The translations under genes were made by a program, and so were the position numbers. This document shows, piece after piece, positions 21,328 through 30,930 of a stretch of DNA of 64,000 nt. Position 1 is the stretch's first letter, and the number at the start of each line of letters is the position of its first letter. The notes beneath the pieces were generated by a model. It was not told the DNA's origin. It worked only from the letters and a program-made list of their open reading frames with translations, and did no database searches. Origin of the DNA: Phytophthora hibernalis (Eukaryota > Oomycota > Peronosporomycetes > Peronosporales > Peronosporaceae); NCBI GenBank assembly GCA_012656075.1, contig JAAKBF010000009.1:186001-250000 (forward strand), in the 5' to 3' direction.

Positions 21328-23440
21328 TAAACCGTAACCCTAAACCCTACACCTTAGCCCCTAACCTCTACTATCCTACTCCCTACTATTATTAACTATA
21401 CTATCCCAAACCTTACTATCCTAAACCCCAATATCGTAAACCCTACTGTCCCAAACCATACTTTCTAAAACATACTTTCCTAAATACTAATTTAGCAAAT
21501 ACTATTTTCACATATACTCTTTCACAATTATAAAAAAACTAACCTTACACTCAAAATTTACACTCTTATCCACAATATCTATCAATACACACACCTACAC
21601 ACTTTTACGCACACAACATCTTTAAACACATCAATTTCACATCAAATTCAATACACCCACTACATATTTTCTCCACTTTCATCCAAATTATACCATTAAC
21701 TTAATTTTATTGTATATATATTCAACATACGTACAAGCATTCCTTACCACTATCAACCTTTCGTTTAACTTACCTATCTCACTCCCAAACTATTTCCTTC
21801 TTCTTTTTTAACACTTCCATCCACAATTCCCTTCAAATTCTTATTCACATCCACTCCAATCTAAAATATTTTTTTATCTCTATATTACTTACACAATGTA
21901 CTTTAAAACACTTCCTTTTCTATATCCATATACTTAACATTTCCTCCCTCCTTTTATTTATTTACCATTTAAATTCACTCCATATTTACTCAACTCACAT
22001 TTACTAAAATCCATCCTCATAAAATACAATCAGTCATAATTTTATACCGGTATTCACTTCTTCAACATATTCCTCCTTTCATTTCTAATAATATTATTCA
22101 TATCTACCTTCTTCAACCTCCCCTATTATCACTATCTTTTCGTTTAACATCTATTCTTCTTCTACCACAATTCCTTTTACTTTTCATTCACTCACTATCC
22201 ACATGTACCCATATTTCACTCCCATTCACACTTTACTTATTATTCTCATCTATAACCTACTTTCATCTACTCCAAATTTATTTACTCAATATTCACACAC
22301 TCATCTCCCTCATGTTTACAAAATTTACCAACTCACACTCCTCAATACACACTACATCAACCTTTCCATCAACATCCAACATCCACCTTCCTTCCCATTT
22401 TACCTTTTCACTTATTCTCCTTTACATCCACAATTTAATATCCATTTACCATTTACATATAAACTTTACCACCTTTCACTATCTCTTACCCCCTTTCTAA
22501 TCTATTCACACATTCTATTCCTAATTTAAATATACTATAATCAAATACATAAACATTTCCAATCACCTTCCCAATTCACACCTCCTCTACTTTAATTTAA
22601 TTTCTCACATACTTACACATTTCTCTTTACATCCACATATTAACATCCTTCGCTTTTTTTCACCATCAAATCAAACTTTAAAATACTCTCTTTTTCCTAT
22701 CTCCTCATTTATGGCCCAATCAAATCTTCACTCAATTCTCTTTTCTCTTTATCAACACACCTTTCTATCATATTTTTAATAATTTTCATTTTTACTCACA
22801 TACAACCGCCATCTATTCTCATCAATTTCTTCATTTTTACATATAACCTTCTTCAATCACACGTTCTTCCATTTTTTTTATCTCTTCATCCATATCCATA
22901 TACATCCACCCACATTTTACTCCCTTTTCCCTTCCACTTTTTATTCTCTTGTCAAAATACATATACACATTCACACACTCATCACCCTTTTAACAATATC
23001 TACCAACTCATTTTCAACAACTACCCTACATAAACCTTCCCATCTCTCCTTTTACTTAACCTCTTCTAACACTCAACATCCACCTACTCATATATTCGAT
23101 TTATTTTACATATACTCCTCTATACCCCCAACTTTACATTCATTTCTTTTTCATTTATTCACCATCAATATCCACTCTTATTTTTCTCATTAAACCTACG
23201 TGCAAATTTACCATCATTCACCATCTTTTAATTCATCAAATTCACAAATATCATAAACTTTATTACCAAACGCATACACATTTTAATTAACCTTCCTTCT
23301 TCACTTCCAATCCAAGTTACCCTCAATATTCCTAATTCTCACATCCTCTACAATCCCAATTCTCACCCTTCATATCATATTATCACCTACACCCACCTAA
23401 TTAACATTCCCTTCCTCTTTTCATGTTTCATTACTTGCAG
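21328..23440 (+). other. 2.1 kb guanine-depleted tract inside copia RT
   Basis: Almost free of G on the plus strand: about 30 G by eye in 2.1 kb, most 60-base lines having 0 or 1. It starts with telomere-like units (AAACCGTAACCCTAAACCC) that soon degenerate into mixed A, C and T. It ends ...TTACTTGCAG immediately before ATGGGTATTTGC, where the RT resumes. Its left side reads CCGTAAACC, so GT and AG ends are present, but removing it as a GT..AG intron leaves the codons one base short. Open frames inside (for example 22203-22529) follow from composition and are not genes. No tandem period is visible after the first 150 bases. Confidence 0.9.
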
Positions 23441-24142
23441 ATGGGTATTTGCAATTAAGCACTACGGACACGGAAATATCAAGCGCTACAAGGCGCGGCT
23501 CGTGCTATATGGCTTTAAGCAGGAGTATGGCGTCAACTTTCACGAAACACACGCACCGGTCATTCGGTTTGAAACAATCCGTGCTGCTATTTACTACGGT
23601 TTGCAGAGGGGTTGGTTGGTCATGCAGTTTGATGTCAAAACCGCCTTCCTGACGGACCGCTTGGGAGACTATCTACATAGCGCCCAGATGGACTAGAGGA
23701 GTGCAATTATGACTATGTGTGCCACCTGCTCAAAATCCTCTTTGGGTTGCGGCATGCGCCGCTCATCTGGAACCAGCTGCTTCACGCGAAACTAACGAAG
23801 CTGGGCTTCGAGCGCATGGAGAAGGACCAAGGCATCTATGCCCGAAAACTGGGAGGAGAAATCACGATGTCGATCACCATGTACGTAGACGATCTCCTGC
23901 TGATCGGACCTGCGGAGCTGTTTGAAGAAGTCGTAGCTCAGATGCGTGAGGCCTTCCAGTTGCCCTCGCTGGGTGAGGTGAAGTACCTACTTGGCATTGA
24001 GATTTCGATCGATCGTGTGTCAAAGCGAGTGACGTATTGTCAGGAGGAGTACATCAAGCAATTGCAGCTGAAATGTCACATAGCAATCTGCCGTGGTGCG
24101 AAGACACCGGAGCCGTCGAGGACGCTCCCTATCATGAACTAG
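23441..24142 (+). pseudogene. Copia reverse transcriptase, second segment
   Basis: Motifs in order: RYKARLVLYGFKQEYGVNF, the THAPVIRFETIR block, VMQFDVKTAFLTDRL (first catalytic Asp in F-D-V-K-T-A-F-L), then CHLLKILFGLRHAPLIWNQ, TMYVDDLLLIG (catalytic Y-V-D-D at about 23882) and LPSLGEVKYLLGIEISID. Frame change near 23695. Catalytic residues are intact but the frame is not. Confidence 0.9.
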
Positions 24143-24155
24143 TGGGGGCCTTGGG

Positions 24156-24201
24156 CTACCTGGTTTCGGGCACTCGGCCTACCTGGTTTCGGGCACTCGG
24201 C
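24156..24201 (+). repeat. 23-bp tandem duplication breaking the copia frame
   Basis: CTACCTGGTTTCGGGCACTC plus GGC is present twice in a row (24156-24178 and 24179-24201). A single copy would read GYLVSGTRPDIAHVVRN, the conserved RT/RNase H junction. The 23-base gain shifts the frame. Confidence 0.9.
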
Positions 24202-24228
24202 CAGATATTGCCCATGTAGTGAGGAACC

Positions 24229-24801
24229 TTGGAAAGTTCCTTGCATCCTTTGATGTTACGCAGTAAGGGCATGTCGGTGACGTTATTGTTGTACACGGAT
24301 GCAGATTATGCCAACGATCGAGTTGACCATAAGAGTATCAGTGGATATATAACGATGCTCGATTGTAATGTCATCTCGTACGCATCTAGAAAGCAAGGAT
24401 TGGATGTGCAGAGCACAACGGAAGATGAGTACGTCGCGATGGCCGAAGGCATCAAGGATCTACAGTGGGTTCGACAGCTCTGTGGCGATCTCCGGTAGGA
24501 GTAAAAGACGCCGTTGTTGCTGGGCAACACCATGGCCTCCATCTGCATGACAGCGCGCCCTAGTAAACAACGCCGAACAAAGCACATTAAAAACAAGTTG
24601 CATGTGTCGCGCGATTTGGTGGAGAAGAAGGAGTTGGTGGTGCCGCACGTGGGCACCAACGACATAGTCGCAGACATCATGACCAAGGCGCTGGGCGCGG
24701 TCAAGTTTGCAATGTTCCGAGCAGCTCTCAAGGTGCTCTCTCCGCAGTTATTGCAGAAGATGTGCACTGGCACATGCAAGGAGCATGTGTGCTCGCCATA
24801 G
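24229..24801 (+). pseudogene. Copia RNase H
   Basis: LLLYTDADYANDRVDHKSIS has the first Asp. SGYITMLDCNVISYASRKQG and STTEDEYVAMAEGIKDLQWV have the Glu, and TKHIKNKLHVSRD and NDIVADIMTKALG the C-terminal motifs. One stop near 24498 splits it. It ends at the TAG near 24800, the end of copia pol. Confidence 0.88.
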
Positions 24802-25084
24802 AGTAGCTGCACGACGGTGGAACTTGAGCTCTGGATGCTTGTTCTTCCGTTTGATGAAGCAATGCTGCACACAAAGTTCTGGGAGCTAACGATGGATAGT
24901 GGTCCTGTTCTGCGTACGGCGGGACTCGTGTGCAGGTGTCACAACTGAGTGTTGCGCTGAGATCTGGTGGCGCGTGCACTGGTACTGCATGAAGGACAAG
25001 GATGAGTCGATGCACTCTGGGAGATGCACGACAGCAAGGATGCCGCGAGATCTGTAAGATGCGGGAGTCGTTGGACGTCCTGCA
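24802..25084 (+). other. Copia 3' untranslated region, left part
   Basis: Non-coding. It ends in GTCCTGCA (25077-25084), the left copy of the target duplication of the nested TIR element. The sequence resumes at 27215 with the same eight bases. Confidence 0.65.
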
Positions 25085-25170
25085 GGGACTGGCTAATGAG
25101 GGCCATTTGCGGGCAAGGCCATTTTCATAGACAGGCAGTAAAATCGACAATTGTACAAACGGCACCACTG

Positions 25171-25201
25171 GTTCCCGTCCCATTATGCCGTTCCCGCTAC
25201 A
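25171..25201. repeat. Subterminal repeat, CCGTCCCA-CCGTTCCCGCTAC
   Basis: The block CCGTCCCA, 4 bases, then GCCGTTCCCGCTAC is found here and, inverted, at 27056-27084. A third, more diverged inverted copy lies near 26995-27020. Part of the extended, discontinuous TIR. Confidence 0.78.
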
Positions 25202-25399
25202 GTCGAAATCTTGTCTAAGCCTGAATTTGGAGGCTACAGACCCCACATCTTTTAAAACTGAATGATTGGTGGTGGATTTACGGGATAGCTATTCTCGTGG
25301 CATTTCTATCACGCTCAACCACTCTCAACGTTTGTTCTCAGCTGGCCACTAGGCCAATACCGCAAACTACCAGCACCTTCACCTCTCACCTTCTCATTC

Positions 25400-25860
25400 T
25401 CAGTATGGAAGACCACACCAGCATCTCCGAGTTCGACTCTGCGTCGCTTTCAGCGGAATTTACGATCCCCCTCCTCCGGCGAAAGCGTATCCGTCAGATA
25501 ACGAGGCTCTTGCTTCTCTCCATCATTGGACGAGAGAGCATAACTTCAACCTAACAAAACGTCGAGCTTTCTACACTGACGAATCGAAGACTACTGTTTG
25601 GAAACGAGGCTTAGAGTGTGACCGCTCTGGCGCGCTGAAGCAAACACAACACCTCGCCAGCCAGGACCGCGTGAGCACTATGCGTGGCTCCAAGAGAATG
25701 GGATGCAAGATGAAGATCGTCGTCAGGGCAGTTTCAAGGACGACCCTCACGGCCCATGGGAAGTTGTCCACACGCGCAACGGTGGTGCTTTCCACAACCA
25801 CCCGGCGTCAGAGGACGCTCGCGTCCATGCGTGCCATCGTCAGTGTGCGGCGGTAACGAT
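25400..25860 (+). pseudogene. MULE/FAR1-like DNA-binding domain remnant
   Basis: Joined over two frame changes it reads PPPPAKAYPSDNEALASLHH, WKRGLECDRSGALK, MRGSKRMGCKMKI and PHGPWEVVHTRNGG..HNHPASEDARVH. The Cys...Cys...His-x-His layout is the WRKY-GCM1-type zinc finger found at the N-terminus of MULE transposases and in FAR1 proteins. The catalytic core is missing, which fits an internally deleted MULE. Confidence 0.68.
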
Positions 25861-26153
25861 GACGTTCGGGGCGAGTGATTCCGTGCAAGCCTTATAGTTG
25901 TGCTACCACCGGCAAGCGAGGTGCTTTCGTCAAGTAACCCTGAAAGTCTAGCCTTCCAAGAACGCTTTGCTCCTCCTCGGGCGTGGGGATACGCTGGTTG
26001 GAGAGTTTAGAAACTGAGTATGCGTCATTTCGTGGTCTTTAATCAAATATACATAATCTGATTTCAACTTCAACATCAACATTGATCATTTAGGTATCCA
26101 ACCGTATTTTTATCTTTGATTATGACTAATCTCTGCTTGGCCTTCTACGCAAG
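25861..26153. other. Spacer in the TIR element
   Basis: About 290 bases between the DNA-binding remnant and the dioxygenase-fold gene's stop. AT-rich towards the right; nothing else seen. Confidence 0.4.
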
Positions 26154-26938
26154 CTACATCTTATGCGGGCGCGAAATGTGTGTTCGATAGGAGCTGCGGT
26201 TAGTGTACCCGCGTTCGCAGACACAGCACACCAGCTTTCCTACTGGTAGTGGATCGTTTTCACGCTTTCGTTTCTCCTTGTTCTTGCCACTGCTTGGATT
26301 CTTGACGCAAAGCCAGCGGTGCTTGCGCATCTTGTCGCTCTCATACATCTTGAGACCGCAGAACTGACAGTCGTACGTCTTAAAGAGCACGCTAGACACA
26401 ACGTCCGGTTCCCAGCGCATGCCCTCAAACGCGAGGTAGCAATGTATCCGATGGTTGACGGCGTCGTAGGCGACACCGTTTTGAATCAAATCGCCTCGAA
26501 AGATAACACAAAATCCGACAGGGATCTTTACCACCCGAGCCTCGGAGTCGTTCCTTGACTCCAAGCAACCACTGAATACCTTCAGCTGCGTGTTCTCTTG
26601 GAAGGCGAAGAGCATGCTAGCTGGAATACGCCCTTTGCGAGCCTGGGCCTTGAGAACCCCGGCGGATAATCTTGATGCGGCTCCTGCTCTCTACCGCCTG
26701 GAAGTGATCGCATGTAAGAGAATTCACGAGGAATCCATTTCGAGTTGATGCAGTTTGTGCTGTAGAGAAGCACGCATTGCAGTTCTGCAACAGCACCAGA
26801 CGCCGTGACCCTAGATTGGGCTTGGAACTCGTCGTCTTCGTTACCGCCAACCTTCTCGAAGACAGACTTGTAGGTCAGAGACTTTGCCTCATTGAGCAGG
26901 GATGTAATTATGCTGTCGGATAGACCCAGGTCAAGCAC
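26154..26938 (-). pseudogene. 2OG-Fe(II) dioxygenase-fold protein with C2H2 fingers
   Basis: Minus strand, about 260 residues with one frame change near 26640. The first frame carries QCVLLYSTNCINSKWIPREF and REQEPHQDYPPG, where H-x-D (HQD) matches the first metal ligands of the double-stranded beta-helix dioxygenases. The second frame has FCVIFRGDLIQNGVAYDAVN and HRIHCYLAFEG, with the distal His and an Arg after it. The C-terminal third has two zinc fingers, CQFCGLKMYESDKMRKHRWLC (CX2C..HX3C) and CCVCERGYTNRSSYRTHI..PH (C2H2), separated by a Lys-rich linker. Fold assignment is from motif pattern; substrate unknown. It lies wholly inside a TIR element, so it is either captured host sequence or an accessory gene. 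Confidence 0.62.
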
Positions 26939-27160
26939 CTGGTAGCCCCGAGGGGAAGACTGCTTATCGGGTTGGACGCCATTTCGAAAGTGAAGCGGGA
27001 ACGCTACCTTGGGACGGTAACGTTTCGAAACATGTAGGGTTTTGTATGGGCCTCCGTAGCGGGAACGGCATTCTGGGACGGGAACACCCAGATTTGATAT
27101 TGAATTTTGTATGCTGACGTATTATGGTGGTCAGAACAAGTCGTCTCTATGCTGAATTGG
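26939..27160. other. Right inner part of the TIR element
   Basis: Holds the putative promoter of the dioxygenase-fold gene and the inverted subterminal repeats. No other gene. Confidence 0.45.
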
Positions 27161-27423
27161 TGCCTGTCTATGAAAATGGCCTTGCCCGCAAATGGCCCTC
27201 CTTAGCCAGTCCTTGTCCTGCATTTGCGAAGGGCAGCAAAAGCTGTTCTGTGGGTTTGGAACTCGGCAACGTACTGACTTTGGAGCCATATTTTCCTATG
27301 TTTTGGTGGTCGCGTACTACGAGACCGCTCGTGATCACAGACCAAGTGGGAGTGGGAGCCGGGGCTCTGCTCAGCTGTGTCGATAGGCCACACTGCACGT
27401 GGCTACACAGCTTTGCAGGTGGC

Positions 27424-27608
27424 TGTGAGCCAGTCAACTAGTTGTTGGTCTAGGTCTTACCGTCATACATGTAAAGGGTTATGTTGTGAGGACGCCACCA
27501 TAAGTCAACTAGCGGCAACCTCCTCACAGAAAGTCCAGTTGGGTTCTCCCAACGAACTTAAGTGTTCGTCTTCCTACAGCCATGGTATTGGCGGAAAACC
27601 ACCGCGGG
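27424..27608 (+). repeat. Copia 3' LTR-like terminal repeat
   Basis: Matches 18997-19183 (TGTGAGCCAGTCAACTAGTT start; CTCCCAACGAACT block; GGCGGAAAACCACCGCGGG end) with scattered substitutions and short indels. Upstream 27223-27423 is the remainder of the copia 3' untranslated region, also found in part at 15546-15625. Confidence 0.72.
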
Positions 27609-28226
27609 TTAACGCCTGCACGTGGCAAATCCTTGACGCTGCTCGCGTAAATACGCCGACATAATTACGCCAGCCGTTTCCAGCAAAGTCCTGAACAAAT
27701 GTGCCACATGGCAATTACTTAGATCGTGATCTGACGTGGCAGTGATCTGGTATGCGCGCTACCGACGGGTTAATACAGCGGCGAGAGCGTAGATAACAAG
27801 GTGGAGGTAGGCGACTCGAGGCCAACACATTGCCCTGTTTCGGCCGTCTGGGGTACAATAAATCTTGGTATTACTATTTTTAACTGATTTTTGTAATGAA
27901 ATATAATGTACTACGTAGAACTATATTTTACTTGAAGTATACTTCGAAGTAATTAATATATATATTGAATACATGTTGCTTAGTGTAAGAATAGTATATT
28001 AATTGAACGATAAAATAGGGTTAAATGATCGTGCTGTCGTCGTACAGATGCTGCGGATGTATTAATAAGCTTACTTCATGTACACGTTTTAATTTGATAC
28101 TTACGGTAGTGTCTCCTCTATATTTGAGCTAGCGAGTGCATGCCGGTACACTTTATTCGTGGTTTGCTCCTCAACAATAGCTATCCCAGCCTTCGCACCT
28201 TTCTCGTTGAAAAGCAAGGAACGAGT
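27609..28226. other. AT-rich spacer, no gene
   Basis: No recognised coding. The stretch 27870-28020 is strongly AT-rich. Confidence 0.5.
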
Positions 28227-28391
28227 AGTGTTGAGCAGTTTTGTGAAGCACATTTTAATGTGAGATCTGATTGATTTTAAAAATCAATCTGATCTCATTT
28301 TACCTGCTAACAAGCAACCCAGCTGATCGAGGCATCTTGCCTGATTCCTTCAGTTCCATATACAGTGCGTGACGACGCTATTATGACACGG
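28227..28391 (+). repeat. Solo gypsy LTR-like segment
   Basis: Opposite-strand homologue of 3422-3595. It differs by a small internal inverted repeat at about 28262-28299 (GAGATCTGATTGATTTTTAA versus its near complement). No gag follows it. Confidence 0.55.
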
Positions 28392-28732
28392 AGCCACCGT
28401 ATGATAAAGACAACCTGGATATCACGGGTGGCGACGATGGATCCATTTAAGCGAGATTGGAATCGTCTGCACAGCTAGTGCTGAAAGATAGCGGAACTTT
28501 GGTTCGCGCGGTGGCACCTCTGCATTAACGGCGGCGAAGTCTCACCCGTGATCGCCTGGTACGCTACCCAGCCACCTCAACAACTGGAACTCGAGCAGCA
28601 ACTTCGGCGTGGGTGAACTCACTGTAAAGTAAACTGACACTTATTACCCCAAGACGACGGTAATAGTCTACGTGCACTAACATTGAAACATTTCGTTACA
28701 TTTATCCTCTATCCATAAAAAATGGATAGACT
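28392..28732. other. Spacer downstream of the aldo/keto reductase
   Basis: No gene seen. Probably the reductase 3' region on the minus strand. Confidence 0.45.
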
Positions 28733-29687
28733 TCATGAAAGTGCCGCTTTAATTATTACTTTTGATCTCGAGGTCGATGCATTCGTAGCAAGCAAATTAT
28801 GACAGTACCTAGTCTGACTCGAAAGCGCGTAGAAATCCTTGATCGGGTTCCAGCCTGTCACGAAATAGCTGTCGAGGCTGTTCAGGTTCGTCGACTGCTC
28901 TGCTAAGAGCTTCAGTTTCGCAGAGTCCAGGTTATCCTTCATGCGTGACTTGTTCACCGACTTGGGTAGCGGGATGAAACCTTTGTCGAGGCTCCACGAG
29001 ATCATCACTTGTGCTGGCGTAGCGTTCAGCTCGTTCGCGATCTCCGCGATCACGGGGTCATCCATCTTCTCCCCGCGTGCCAAAGGTGAATATGCCTCCA
29101 TGAGGATGCCCTGGCCCTCGCAGAACTTGACCGTGTCAGGGCGGGCCAACCAAGGGTGCAGCTCTACTTGGTTCACCGCTGGCTTGACACGCCAGGTCTT
29201 GGACAGCTTCACCAGGTGCGTCTCGCCGAAGTTGGAGACACCAATGTCGCGCACGAGTCCTTCAGCCTGCAAGTCCTCTAGGGTTCTCCACGCATCTGCG
29301 CGGGTGGCACTGTCGCACGGACCGTGCAGCAGATAGAGGTCGATGTACTCGATCCCAAGCTTGCGGTTACTCACGAACGCCATCAACGACCCCCTGGTAG
29401 GTCCACGGCTGCCTGGCAGTTGTCGACCACGGGATCCACGACATCTCGTAGTACTTGCTGGTGATGAAGATCTCTTCTCGCGGGATGCCAGAGTCATGGA
29501 TCGCCTTGCCCACGTCGCTCTCGTTGCCGTAGGCAGTCGCCGTGTCAATGTGGCGGTAACCGAGTTTAAGTGCATTGAGCACGGCGTTGTAGGCCTCGAG
29601 ACCCGGTTCGCTTTGGAACACGCCAATGGCAAGGGTCGGGATGGAGTGGCCGCTAGGGAGAGGCTTGGACTGGACGAAGGAGCTCAT
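28733..29687 (-). pseudogene. Aldo/keto reductase with one frameshift
   Basis: NAD(P)H-dependent aldo/keto reductase, about 315 residues as expected. Start ATG at 29687 gives MSSFVQSKPLPSGHSIP. Catalytic tetrad residues are visible: Asp and Tyr in HIDTATAYGNE, Lys in IFITSKYYE, His in YLLHGP. Cofactor-side motifs GVSNFGE, NQVELHPW and AYSPLARG are intact, as is FIPLPKSVN. Between ITSKYYE and LGIEYIDLYL (about 29400-29460) the frame is lost, so as read it is not one protein. It may be a real lesion, a missed small intron or a base error. It is divergent from ARPC4 with 414 bases between start codons, a candidate shared promoter. Confidence 0.85.
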
Positions 29688-30101
29688 ACTGTGGTCGGGT
29701 CTGGGTTGCACTTGAGATGTTGCTGGTGTTTTGAAGAATGGCGTCCTGTGAGTCTTGCTCAGCTCGTGGAGGGTGCAGATCCGCACAAGTTGATCGAATG
29801 GAGACTATCCTTTCTATCAGTGTAACACTCTTCGTACCAAGTCTCATCAACTCGGTGTGGGCACAGGTATTTTAATATTAAAATAGCAGCAGTCGTCTTC
29901 ATTCACGTCTCTCTGTCCATCGCAATACGAAGCGATTATGATGGAATTTGTCCACCAAAAACTTTATTTTGTGACTTGTGCAGTCGCCCCCATCACAAAT
30001 AATCATACTTTATCCAAGTGGTATGCTTTGTGCTTGAGTCTCATCCATCTCCTAACTTCATAGTCAGATAGAACACAAAGCTACGAAGCCTCAAGTCTAC
30101 C
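29688..30101. promoter_or_regulatory. Intergenic region between divergent AKR and ARPC4
   Basis: 414 bases separate the two start codons. No TATA box or named element could be assigned; it holds a small ATTTTAATATTAAAAT palindrome near 29870. The promoter role is inferred from divergent layout only. Confidence 0.4.
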
Positions 30102-30754
30102 ATGGTGCGCTACGTCTCCTGGCCCCGCCCCCATCCTGCGTCCTGCGTCTAACTAACCCTCTGTATCCTGTGCAGGCCAACACCCTCGCCCCGTACCTCA
30201 GCGCTATCCGCAGCTCGCTGGACTCGGCCCTGTGTCTACGCAACTTCCCGTCGCAGACCGTGGAGCGTCACAACAAGCCCGAAGTGGAGCTGCAGTGCGT
30301 CTCGAGGCTTCCCTTGTAGGGTAGACCCATACACAAACCCACTAATGTCGTACCAAACTGTCCACAGGATGAGCAAAGAGCTGCTGCTGAACCCCGTGCT
30401 CATCTGCCGTAACGAGCAGGAAAAGTGCCTCATCGAGCCGTCCATCAACTCGACGCGCGTGAGCATCAGCATCAAAAGGCGGACGAGATCGAGACGATCC
30501 TGAGCCACAAGTTCAACCGCTTCCTCATGCAGCGCGCCGAGCAGTTCGTCGTCATGCGGCGGGTGCCTGTGGAGGGCTACGACATGAGCTTCCTCATCGT
30601 GCACCAGCACCTCGAGAACATGTACAAGCACAAGCTCATCGACTTCATCATCACCTTCATGGAGGACATCGACAAAGAGATCAGCGAAATGAAGATCTCG
30701 CTCAACGCGCGCGGACGTATCGTCGCCACCGAGTTCATGAAGCAGTTCACCTGA
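30102..30754 (+). CDS. ARPC4: Actin-related protein 2/3 complex subunit 4
   Basis: The p20 subunit of the Arp2/3 complex, which nucleates branched actin. Three coding exons: 30102-30104 (only the ATG), 30176-30294, and 30368-30754. Introns are 30105-30175 and 30295-30367, with GT..AG ends and exact protein junctions. Conserved stretches include APYLSAIRSSLDSALCLRNF, VERHNKPEVELQMSKELLL, FLMQRAEQFVVMRRVPVEGY and YKHKLIDFIITFMEDIDKEI, giving about 168 residues, the family length. In exon 3 the frame is off by one base at ATCAAAAGGCGG (about 30475), where VSIS-I-K-Q-A-D-E-I is expected. The surroundings are otherwise clean, so a one-base sequence error at the A run is the likeliest reason. It ends TGA at 30752. 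Confidence 0.93.
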
Positions 30755-30930
30755 GCGCCTGCTGACTTTTGTAACAGGTGCACGCCCAATTTTGCTGCTT
30801 TCAACCACGACACAAGACGAAGGAAAACCTTTTCTGATGAAGAAAATAAGAAAAAGCGGTTTCCAGCTCGTGACGTGACGCACCTCTATCTTGACGTACT
30901 GATAAAATTATACAGGAAGAAGGTCTACGT

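Larger units (their letters stand above)
25085..27214. mobile_element. TIR transposon carrying a dioxygenase-fold gene
   Basis: Left terminus from 25085 (GGACTGGCTAA...) and right terminus ending at 27214 are inverted repeats over about 52 bases with few mismatches; shared block GCCATTTGCGGGCAAGGCC. Both ends are flanked by GTCCTGCA (25077-25084 and 27215-27222), an 8-bp target duplication. Internal parts are a MULE/FAR1-like DNA-binding remnant (plus) and a dioxygenase-fold/C2H2 gene (minus). TIR length and duplication size fit a MULE-type non-autonomous element. Confidence 0.82.
18997..27608 (+). mobile_element. Ty1/copia retrotransposon with two nested insertions
   Basis: Bounded by related sequences at 18997-19183 and 27424-27608, taken as LTRs. 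Between them run gag with zinc knuckle, protease, RT (split) and RNase H. Integrase is missing: protease at 20.9-21.2 kb is followed at once by the RT start at 21.2 kb. Two blocks interrupt it: a G-poor 2.1 kb tract inside the RT and a TIR transposon (25085-27214) in its 3' untranslated region. Subtracting both leaves about 4.4 kb. Target duplications flanking the LTRs do not match. Confidence 0.82.

Noticed and set aside
22203..22529. 108-residue open frame rich in Ser, His, Leu and Pro
   Set aside because: Lies in the G-depleted tract, where stop codons needing G are absent; open frames are expected by composition. No domain.
21328..23440. Reading the G-poor tract as a simple spliceosomal intron
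   Set aside because: GT and AG ends exist, but removal leaves the RT codons one base short and a TAA lies just before; at 2.1 kb it is also far longer than all other introns seen. Kept as an open alternative only.
18987..27613. Target-site duplication for the copia element
   Set aside because: The 5 bases outside the two LTR-like repeats (CTGGT and TTAAC) do not match; borders may be misplaced or one flank rearranged.
29343..29825. 160-residue plus-strand frame
   Set aside because: Antisense of the aldo/keto reductase, whose motifs are clear on the minus strand.
30236..30883. 215-residue minus-strand frame
   Set aside because: Antisense of ARPC4; its His/Leu/Val-rich repetitive content mirrors the codons of the plus-strand gene.
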